Positions 10,601-22,600 of a DNA stretch of 64,000 bases are shown here, piece by piece (position 1 is the stretch's first letter; each line of letters starts with the position of its first letter). Under the pieces are notes generated by a model. That model had not been told where the DNA came from. It worked only from the letters and a program-made list of their open reading frames with translations, and did not search any database. A program made the translations under genes and the position numbers. The DNA comes from Balanoglossus misakiensis (lineage: Eukaryota > Hemichordata), in the NCBI GenBank assembly GCA_040954595.2, contig CM082577.2, positions 14,260,001 through 14,324,000 of the forward strand, in the 5' to 3' direction.

Positions 10601-13600
10601 TTCGAAAGTGAAGAGTATATTTCGCGGGTGGGGCTTTTTTATCATTTTTAACGTTCACCTACTTTGATATACGTGCTGAAATAGGTGACGTTAACAGCTT
10701 CGAGATATACACCTCCAATCGACTCATGAGTATCCGGCGGAGGGGGGTCACTTGCAAACGCAATGATGATGTCCTCTTCTGTGGCAAGAACTGGGAGACA
10801 GATGTAATAGTGAAGACCGAAATCGGATTGATGTGAGATGATTTCTGCAGTCAGCTTTTCAATATATACCATAGTTATCAATGTCTTGAGACAAGTTAGT
10901 CACACAAGTGAAGAATCTCGAATGGACAGTAAAAAGAAGGTGATAACATTTTTCTCTATAAAAGAATTACCAAAATGTCAAGCAATCTCCGCCTGACATT
11001 ACATAGATTAAAAAAAAGACATACCTTCTATCAAACTGTCCTGACTGTCCGTGAACGACAAACTTAAGACATCGTTAGCAAAGGAACCACTTCTTTCGTC
11101 ATATTGGAGGCATCTCCTATTCACACTTGTAACCTGTGCATGTTCAGAAGAAAGCCTTTTTAGGCCACTGCTACAATCTGCAGAGCAACCCAACCCGTAC
11201 CCGTGTCTGTGACGCGACACCCAGGCTCTGGATCTTGCTGGGCCGTACTTTTGCATTCTCTCGACAAGACAAGCCATGATTTGTACGTGGATGCATCAAA
11301 CGGGTAGAAGACTCTAATACCTTGTGCTGTGTACGTGTTTGAAAATTGCCCGTTCCTGCATGCAGTGATTGCGTATACATGTACGACCACCCCGTGTGCA
11401 ATAAGTACAATTAACAGATCAGGAACCTTGTAAGTAAACATGGATATATGTTTGCATGTCTTGCGATAGGGACCCGCCACACTAATATTGAACTTGTTGT
11501 ATTACAAACACAAGAACATGCAGTCTTGTAGTTCACGAGTAACGAAAGAGTGACTTTAAAAAACTTACTATCATATTAATATGCTCTCCTGGAGTACAGT
11601 TTGGGAATATTTTCTGTGCTGGTGGAATGACCACGACATTGCCATCTCCCAGTTGTATCTCTGTGTTAGTTAAATTCTCAACGTTGTCGACTTCCAAATA
11701 CAAATCGATGTTTGTTGTATTCAACACGATTGGACCACTGCCAGGTTCAGAGTTTCGCAAAGCAAATTTTGAGATGACGTCAGTTGCACGAAGCAGAGCT
11801 GTTAACAGTGACTGACTGTCGTAATAACTGTCACTGGATGATGACATCAGGGATGTCGTTGCAGTAATGAGAGAATCAATGAAGTGCACCATTCCTGCAA
11901 GTAGAACATGTATATGAAACATTTTATGAAATCATGGGCATGAATAATATTCAGCTAGTCGCTATTTATATAAGCAAATTTTGAAATCATGCCCTTTGTT
12001 GGAAAAAAATATTGTGACAACGCTGGTTATCAAATCCTGGGCCACTTCAAACTGAGTGATGGCAAATATGGAGAGACAAAATGATATCATTGTCTTATAC
12101 AGATATTTACGGCATCGAATTTGATGAACCCATATACAGGTCATCGTCGTAAAGCCACAGGTGACACTAACATAGTACACTTTTGATATCAAAATGTTGG
12201 CAGAAGAACTACATAGGCCAAGTATTTCCATATTTGATTCTGCAGTGGATAAGACCTTGGAGAAGAGCAAGATATTGAAGTATTGCAAACGGTGGATCAC
12301 ACATTACAATTCATTATGATGGCTTAAAATATAAGACACTATTTGATTGGAAGCATTCAACTCTACATATAAAGAATCGCAAATAATGAACAGCAGCAAG
12401 TGTCCGAATTTCTGTAGAAGCAAACCTTTCTTTCATGCACTGGGATGGGGCTTTAATCGCAAAAGGCAAACAGTTGCAAGGTTTACTGCAAAGATTAAGA
12501 CTTTCTAATAAATTCAACGACACTTGCCTTCAGCCATATCTTGCCGTTCTGCTACAGACACATTGACATCTCGAAGTCCACAAATCGTGTCTGAAAAGCT
12601 GTTCAAAATCTCTATTATCTGTAGGAGTATATACGTGTATAGAGTAAAACATAAATGAACATTCGAAATTATGCTTACACAGTTGTTGCCTATGCAATTG
12701 AAATATGTCCTTGTCGAGCTGTACACTACACTGCGCCGTATTGTTAATTTTTACAACAGGGTAATTGGCAGTCGACGTTACTGGAACACATCGTCACATT
12801 ACTTAATTGGGCGAATTGGTAGCGTTGGTTTGTTAGCACTGGCCTGTCCAGTCACACCACTATAATTTTGTGGCGCATTCTCGATACGTTGGTCCACGGG
12901 AAAAATGAAAGTTCTGGGATTTACTCAGGCTCGCCGCAGCACAGACAGGGTCAGAATTTAACGGGAGCAACGCTCATTTTTCCGATAACAACAGATGTAC
13001 GGTATAGATAGGTAACTACATATTCTATTTAGTCCACCAGGCAGATTATTGTGCCCTTAATATATACCCAAATGCGTCAGACGTTTGAGTTCGTATGTCT
13101 GAGCTGTTTTGGTTTGATCGTGTTCTTTAAATGCTCAGCAGTTTATTTATAATTCCCTGCTTTCAATACTGTCGACATCGATCAAAATAATCTCCTTATG
13201 TAAGTCGTGGCCAATAATGAACTCAAACTCACGCATGATACTCCAGTATGTGCAAGGCCTCGCACATTAATGTCGTATGGTATAATTGTCGTAGATTATC
13301 AATTTTTTACTTACATTTAAAGGTCTTTCATTGACATCTAAAGGTCTTACAACACCTTCATTGATGTACCGTAGAGTAGTCAACATGTACAATAAATGAA
13401 ACATAATAGATCAAAATAAGAATCTCATATAGTTCTAAAACAATGTGAAACAAGCTGTATAACAGAAAGGCCTTCAAAAGTACAAAGTGAAGAAAATAAA
13501 AGTTTACATATTTTACTTCACGTCTAAAAAATAAAACTAGAATTTGAGAAACAAATGGTTTGTTCGATGTTTACACTTGAAAAGGTTAGTTTATTCTTGT

Positions 13601-16600
13601 AAAAATATTAAATGCAATTTACCATGAAATATCGTTTGCTGTACAGAATTAAAAGTTTGTTTAGAGGAAAAAATTTCCTACTTAAAATTAAATATATTGT
13701 CTGTCTACAGGAAAATCAAATCAAAATAAGACAGATTACTTTATCAAAATTAAAATATTGTGCGTCAAGATTACAGTTGCTTCCTCTAAAATATGTTTGC
13801 TTTTTGGGAAAAGTTATGGTAATTTAAAACAAGTTTAAAAGAAAAAATATCCTTGTCGTGTGGGGGCAACCGTACTAACTATAAAGACGAAAAACTGTTG
13901 ACACTTTACCTTTGACTGTAACAGAAAATGAACAAGAAGCGGAATTTCCGTAAGGATCCTTAGCTGTGTATGATACAAAAGTAACACCGATGGTAAAGTT
14001 GCTTCCTGGTTCATGGCTGCCAGACACAGTCACATTTCTGGAATTGTCGCTCGCATTCAGAAATGGCAATGTCACTGGAATTGTAGGATTGTCCAAGTAT
14101 GTCGTTGTTTCAATATCTGATGGACATGTGATGACAGGGTTTTCAGTGTCTGCGAAATGTTGAGAGGAACGATAGAAGTAAGATTGGTTGTTCATGAAAG
14201 TGCTGTATATTCAATACCTTTAGTAATTCGACGAGAGTACAACTGGTGATATTGCCTTTGCCATAATATTGGTTACACCAACACACACCGAATATATGTG
14301 CAAAGTGGCTGAAATGGCTTGACCAATTGATGTGATAATACAAACGTATACGTCCAGTTAGTAAGACTTCCATAATATCTTTGTCTCAGAATTTACCAAA
14401 CTCGTCCACAAACGCGGCAACAATCTGTGTATTCTAGAATGAAAGTAAACTTGGATTCCCTTTTCTGTGTTAATCGGAACTGAAGCGTATTTTACGTACA
14501 TGAATAACCATCAGGTAAACGAAAAAAAACGACGTCACCTTTAACTGTAACAGAAAATGAACAAGAAGCGGAATTTCCGTAAGCATCCTCAGCTGTGTAT
14601 GATACAAGAGTAACACCGATGGTAAAGTTGCTTCCTGGTTCCTGGCTGCCAGACACAGTCACATGTCCGGAATCGTCGCTACAAACCGGAAGAGGCCATA
14701 CCACTGGCATTGTAGGAATGCCAATGTATGTCGGTGTTTCAATGTCTGATGGACATGTGATGACAGGGTTTTCAGTATTCGCAAAATGTTGAGAGGAACG
14801 ATTAAAATAAGAGTATTTGTTCACGAAGAACTGTATGTTCAAGACCTTCAGTAATTCTTTTACATGTAACGTTGCATGTCCTGTCGAATGCAAATTTGAT
14901 GCCCAGCTGAACTTACAGTGACTTGTTAATACAAGGCATAGTTCAAGTAGCTTGGCGTTCAGGCTTAGTATGAACATATGTCATTACTTTATGTTAATCA
15001 AATCTGTATCATTACGAATAACAATTGATGCTGCTATACATTGTTCCCAATTTTAATTCCACTGTCAGCGACGCGGAGCTTATCAGATCGGGATGATTGT
15101 CTGTCGTCGTACGGCGTCCACCGTCTGTCAACATTTGTCTTCATCTCTGAAATCACTGGTCGGATGATGATATTGAAATTCGGTATGCAGATCCTCCGGG
15201 TGATCTAAGTTTACTTTTGTTCAAATTGTGGTGAGATTTGCATTTTTGTACTTTTGGGGCTATTTCCGTTTGTTGATTCCCTTGAAAGTTGATATGTAGG
15301 TCTCTGGTGTGATGTATATCAGATTTTTTTTTCAAATTGTGACAAATTTTTCATTGCGACATTTCTACAGCATTCGCAAATTTGCCTTTTAGATCTGCTG
15401 TCAAGTTTAGTTGTTCGAGTCTCAAGAGAAATGCTCCATGTAAGTATGAAGCAGTTGCCCCTTATATATGCATTAGTATTACAGAGGAGATGTATCGGCC
15501 TCTAGGTCGCTTATGTTATTTATAATGTATGTAATATTTCCCACTTTTGTTCGCTTTCGTCACATTTGAATGCTCACAACTTCTCGTAAATATTCATACG
15601 TGTCTATCTTGTTATTTCTATTGTGTATTTTATTACAAATTCTACAGTTAACGAATTTTAAAATTCATTATAGGTCGATGTGTTGTTGATTTAAATATCC
15701 TGAGAACAGTGACATGTTTTATATTCAAGTTTCTGGATTTGTTTGCATTGGCTGCGGCCTGTCACTTGTCAGACCTACCATCATTTCCACTAGCTATTGT
15801 ATTTATTAAACGCATAATATCAAGGGTCACGTCGTGACAGTTCTTGTTGCATTATCGATGAAACCGCAACGAGAGTTTTCCTCACGCCGTAGGGTTGATC
15901 GGGGGTTTATCAGTTGTGTCAGACAGGTCTCTCTATCGACAAACGTGTCGAGTCATCCTAATTGAGAGGACCGTTTGTTGTGTTTTGTGCATATTGTTAT
16001 TCTTTCCGATTTTTCAGACAATTCTGGACATTTCCGAACATGTTCCGTAAACCAAATTCAGAGCAAGACAATTTCAGCAGTTCGCAACTTCCGGGGTGAT
16101 CGCCCACTTATATACTATAGCTTGCGATAGGAAATACTGCATGCGTGGGGACAGTAACATAATGTACCTCTCTTTCTTTTAATTCCGATTCAGTTGACAC
16201 GGCATGCTCCTTCCAATCGAATGTCACCTTCAACTGGCCCTGGATGTGTGCGTGTCGAAGGAAAATATATTCATTGGCAAATAACTTGACTTTCCTTGTT
16301 TGATTTTGCATGAATAGTGGGCGGTTAACCAAAAAATCTTACACTGTACCAAATGTCATGCTTTTAACCCAAAGTGAACGATTTATTGGTTAACCGCCCC
16401 CACTAGTTTGGATTGTGGGTACATTTTCACTGCCTCGTTTAATTTTACGCCGTCTTAGATTATATATACCCGTTGGCATACTTGGTTTCCCTATGATCAA
16501 GTTAAGGGGGCCCACTTTAATTTCAAAAGAAGAAAAAAACAGGATCGAGCCGGTTTGTTAGTTCGTGGAGTAGAAATTTTACTGATAGCCTGCTTATCTC

Positions 16601-19600
16601 CGGTGATATGAAATCCCGCTCAAGCATATAAATGCTACAGAAAATGTACTATATATACGAATATATATTTTGAAACACCAATGTTTATTTTCTATTAAGG
16701 CTTTTTTGCTAAGCCGGTAAGTACTTTCTTATTGTTAGGATTAAAATCGCTCGATATCATTTCTGGGCTGGTAAAACTTGCCGCATCACAAAATTTGATT
16801 TTTTTAATCTCACAGTCATCCCAATTTCTTTTTAAAACATGTTATGTTAATTACCGTTGATTTGATAATTTAACAAACCTTTGCATTTAGTACTACAAGT
16901 CAGTAGTGACTGCACCAATTGTGATGAATATTGTCAGAAATGCAGTTCTTGTGATGTAAGATTAACTGTATGGACACATGACTTTTTCTGGCCTCAGTTT
17001 CTTTATGTAACATGCATATAAACGTTCACTTTCCATCACTTACCTGCACAAAGAACGCCTGCATCTTCATAGTGATCACAATCGTGTATTCCCCATCCAG
17101 AATTGGAGCATTCAGTGAGAACCATTTCATTTCCACTGCATGTCACGTCATCCAACCATATCAGATTATTCAGACTATCTCCTGTTCCAAAATATTCTCC
17201 TGTATAGGCGGTTGCAGAACTGGAACTGAAATAGAGAATGCAACGTTTAGAATTCAAAATACTTTCTGCAACAGTGTATATACCCCCCCCCTCCAATATA
17301 CATTGTGGCATGCTTGTGTGTACGACCGTGAGTGTAGTGTGCACCCGCCTGAATTGTGTGTTTGGAAGTACAGAACTAATTAACCTCCTTCTTTATTATG
17401 TGTTTCTACATACTAGTCGGTTCCAAACCGATCATGATAGATCAAACCGATCATGATAGATCATGATAATGACTTCAACGTATACAAAACAAAACACTTT
17501 AATTCTGTGACAGTGTATGTGAGCGTGCGTGCGTACGCATGAAATGTGAATATCGAAGTACAGAACTAATAAATCCATCCACAAAAGTGGTTCAAAAGCA
17601 CAAGCCATTTTTAAAATAACACATCTTCTAATCACCTATATCCTAGTTGACGACAAACAACATTTGCAGCGTTTTGATCAAAGCCGTCATCACAGATTTT
17701 TCCCCACTGACCGTTGTGATATATTTCTACACGTCCTTTGTACTGATCCGTTCCTAACACCAAGCGAATGTCACCTTCAACTGGATGGTGAAAATATATT
17801 CATTAAGAAACAACTTAGCTTGTTTAAGCTGTATTAGGCAAATACATGCAGTGTCTCAAATTTACCCTGTGTGAACCTGGTCAAGCCGTCTCAAATCTTA
17901 GACGTTTCAGGACAACTTAAACCATTCACACATAATAATTTACGCCAGTATTTCATCTGAGACGTTTGGAGTATTTGCAAATAATACATTACAGCAAACA
18001 TTTGCGGTCACATAATAAACGCTGACGAATATGATGGGCGAATACTTACCCTCTCTTACAATAACTCCTGACACTGCAGCTGAGTTAAAGGACGGCCAAG
18101 GTACTCGATTCTTTAACCAACATCTTTTATTGTCCTTCAGGTAACTCCACGCAACACACAGACTGTTTCTCTTGCAATCCTCACAACACTCGTCAGCAGT
18201 ATCTTTGAGATTTTGATGTCCGTTGATTATATCATCGCCACTTCTGTTGATACCGTCCTCCGTAACACAAACAGGTTCTGTGGGTTGTACAGATAAATGT
18301 TATTAACATGATATGGGGAAAGTGAATTTTGTGGCGTGAGATATATCTATGTCTTACCCGACGTGTTTTGCTAGAAAATCACGTATCCTATAGTAAACTG
18401 TACTGCAGTTAAACACATTACATTTTAGAAAAACTAAACAAATATATTTACCACTCCTATATTATGACTTGCCTCAAGAGTAAAGCTTAAATTAGGGACT
18501 TTTATTTGTTATTCAATGGCCATTTTAAACATTGCATGCTGAATACAGATTAAAACAATGATTGGTGTTCTTTAACACATTCACTTACATTAGTGATACA
18601 AATCAGGATAGATACATGAAAGCCACATGAGCTGCAACTGGCTAAAACTGTAAGCTTTAAATAATTAAGCAATAATATTATATCAACATATCAGTGTCAT
18701 TGTCTTACCGAAACGGCGTCAGAAAGAGAAATTACGATCGTGAACCAACATGGCGACGATGAATGTAAACACGAGCGGCCGGGAGCGAGCATTAAACATG
18801 AAGCAGATGACAAAAAGTGACAAGACGGGCATCGCGCGTGGCAAAGTGACAAATATTTCAACAGAGCAGTTCCAAAATAAAACGTCCGTTAATTGAACAG
18901 TATTTTAGTTTTATTTATTTGGTTTAAACACGCGCGATTGTGGTTTAACCGCACATTTTTGCTGCCGTATTCTAGTTCAGGGGCCCGTTTTAGCAGTGCA
19001 TTATTGAGTATTTTAGCATCACTGGATTGAGCTCTCGTCCAATCAGAATTGCGGACGGTAGCATGATATAATATAATCTCAGATATGCTTTTGATTCTGT
19101 CAATCAAATGATATTGTGTGAAAGTATATCAACATCAACACTTATAATGACAAAATGGCCGAAAAATTGAAGAAGTATCAGGAGAGTCGAAAATTCCTGA
19201 CATTTTTGAAGAGTGCAATTTTCCACTGAAAAATGAAAATGTTACCAGGTATGTCTCAGTGGAATACATTTAATTCCATGAGTTCTAGTAGATGAGATTA
19301 TGCTTTGTTTATGAAATTCCATAGCCAGAAAAGCAACATTGTCATTCTTTCTTGCATTTTCCCACGGTGGCAGACATATTCCCGGCAAAGCTTTATTATT
19401 TATCTAGCTAACATTTGACTATGCACTCATACTTAGGGTTTATAATACTTGTTATATAGTTCAGTGCATACATCGGTATGGGCTAATGGTAGTTAATGGG
19501 GCACTTCACAAATCATATCCAGAGAAAAAAAGGAGAGGATGAAATATAGACATTTTAATTATACATCTCCAGAAATGTGAAGAAGCAGTTCGGGTGCAAG

Positions 19601-22600
19601 CTTAAACTGCTCAGTGTTAATGGTGAAGTGAACACATGCTTTAAAATGCCTAGAATTTTGCAACTCTTTTTAACCAGAAGTATGGAAAAGAATTCAGTGA
19701 TTCTCAGTCTCAGTGGATAAGTGGTATGGCCTTTTTTATTGATAAATAATTCGGGATAAGAGATACAACCTGGAGTGGTTCAGCGCTTAAAAGATTCAGA
19801 GAAGTCGTCTGTGTACACTGCCCGAATATCGTCATCTCACTGAGCAGCCCGAGATGTACCTTCCGTGAAGCGGTTTACTTCGATATTGTAGCAGTTTTAA
19901 TTACTTTTAAGGTGCTATACCACAACAGCGCAGTTCGTATAGCTGGGCTCCAAGTGGTCAAGACAACACTTAATGAGAAACTGCACCAATTTCTTCTATT
20001 TTGCTAACTACCAATTGCCAGAGATCACTGCTGTTTGCCTCCGGCGACGTAGTTATACCCTGTGCATTTTCCATCGTTTCAAATGATACGCGTATTAACT
20101 CCAAAGGAAAGTAGAAATGACGATAAACATTTCCTAAAATTTGTCTGTTCAAATCGACGCTAATGCATTTAGTTAAATATTTTCGATCAAACCCTGTGAA
20201 GGTAAAACGGTAGATCCTTCAAGCGTTGTTGATTGTATCTTCGCCCGCCAACTTGGTCTTGATCTCCGCTGGGGATACTGTCAAAGACTGGTGTGAGCGG
20301 TCACCATGTGTTAAATGACGCTGCAAAACTACCGTACTTTGCCAATCATACGCTGAATCAGCAAAGTTACAGCTGCTTCAAGAGGCAAAGTTCTGCTTTA
20401 TTGTTGTACATTAAGTGCAGGAGCGTAACCCCACATAATTGTGCACTTTGGGTTAAGAGCATGACATTTGGTACAGTTATGCATTGAATCATGGCGGACA
20501 TTTTCCAATATGGATCCCAAACGTCAGTGCCCTCTAGTGTCAAGAAACTAACAGTCACACTTTCCCCGAGTTTTTTTTTTTATTTATTTATTTATTTATT
20601 TATTTATTTCAGAGAAAAAAAGGAATTCAAAGCAAGGGAAGTCAAAAACATAAAAACAAAAGGAAGGTGAGGGCAAAGAGCAAAAGCAAATCAAGAACAA
20701 GAACAACTATTGTCATAATCGAGAATCTGAAGACATCACAGTGGCAGGATTACTTTCCATTTATCGTGAAAAGGTTGATTTTTCCATTTTTCTTTGCAAT
20801 ATTTTTATCTGAGATTACAATACTTTTAGCTTTTTCAATGAAAACAGCAAGAGACGGTTTCTCATTTAAAAAACGAATTGCATATAAATGGTACTTGGCT
20901 ACAATTAATAAATGGCACTTTCCCCGAGTTTATTAAGGTGGCATTGCATGAAACCGTCGGGACTTTTTCAGAGGCCTATTTCTAATCAAAGACAACGTTA
21001 AAAAACCCATTTTATGATATTATGTCATTAAATTTAAATTAGGTACAAAAGTTGACCATGCATCATGCATCTTAATATGTCATTCGAAACTAGAGTACAC
21101 GTGCAAAAAAACGGTAATTTGGTTTTGCGTTATCTGCTTCCATTGAGGAGTAACAGCGTTTGAAAGTTAGATTTTTAGTAAAATTTGATCAAATTCACGG
21201 TGAGTTGTATTGAATCAGAGTTTATTCCCGCCAGGGACACTTTATCGACTAACAAAATACCGTTTTGTTGGATGGGTCATACACAATCTCCTGTTAAAAT
21301 TTGAGCAAATTCGGCCAACGCAGAGCGAAGCTATTTTCGTCTGAAGTTGTCAAGAGCAGCGAAAATGCAAACTGAGAAAAACGGCCATTTGCACTGTTGA
21401 CACCTATTTGTTAAGCTGTGAACTCATTCAGAAAAGTGCTATTTTGGGGTGATTATGCACCATTTCCGCCAAGACGTATTAGTCAGGATGTGGGTCAGTA
21501 TTAGGCCTACCGATTTATGTAAAAATGTAAAATTTGGCAAAAATCACAAGTTTTCATGCAATGCCACCTTAAGTTGCAAAGTTGAACTTTTCTAATTAAT
21601 GATATATTTCCAAAACATCATCACAAACTCAGTGGAAATTAATTGTACAGGTATTTATCTCACGGTCATCTCAATGTCCCATGAAATAATTTATGATATC
21701 ACGTTCATAAATTGTAGTTTGTATATTATCGAACTTTTGCTATTAGTGGTGTACGTCAGTAGTTACTACACATGCAGCTAGGCTGAAATTATTTCGTAAG
21801 TGAAACTAATATTGTTTTATGCGGAGAACCAACACACTCTAAATAATATGACAAGATACAACTATTGAGCTGTTAAAAGTTTGTTTTCTCATCATAAATT
21901 TTAACCTAGAATGTTCCCCTGCCAGAGGAAATAGTGAATATTAGCCATAGCAATTTTATCTTGAGCAAAAAACCTGAAATTCATATTGTCTAACGATCTA
22001 ATTATTTTCCTGACAAGTGCAAATTAGTCAACACTGTCAGAAATTCCCCAGAGAGAAAAATTGATCGTGTCGGTGGGAGCTAGCTTGAACAGTATTAATG
22101 CAGGCTGATGTTGTAGGGGGCTACAATTTTAGGGGTATCGAGGGAGCCTGTGGTATGAAAATGAGAAACTGTTAATATATTTACGCATATGCACGGAGAT
22201 ATTTAGGCGCGCCTTCACAGCGACGGACATTTCACAGTAGACGTATTCCAATATGTCTAGGCTGAGTAGAGCAATGTGTTCTAATGACACAAGAATTTAA
22301 TTTATAAGGTGAAATAGATAAATAACAAGTGACCTATCGGTCAAAAGAGCTCTGCTGACTTTAACAGTGTAACCTGGGCAATGATATGAATACCCTCGGT
22401 TTTAATCATAACAATTGCATTCTATAGAACAAAACCAAACATAGACATCACAAGTATTTATCCAAATTCAGCTTGATTCATTGTGCTAAAGAAAGAAAGA
22501 AAGAATTGAATCCTAAAGAACAACATCAAAAGGAAGCACCAATGTTCTAATTTGCATATTCATGACCCCATCAAAATTCCAATTAACAAAATCAGGTTGG

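Noticed and set aside
12640-12990. Possible hormone-receptor-like (HRM) exon on minus before the GAIN exons
   Set aside because: No frame gave the expected Cys/Trp spacing with matching splice phases.
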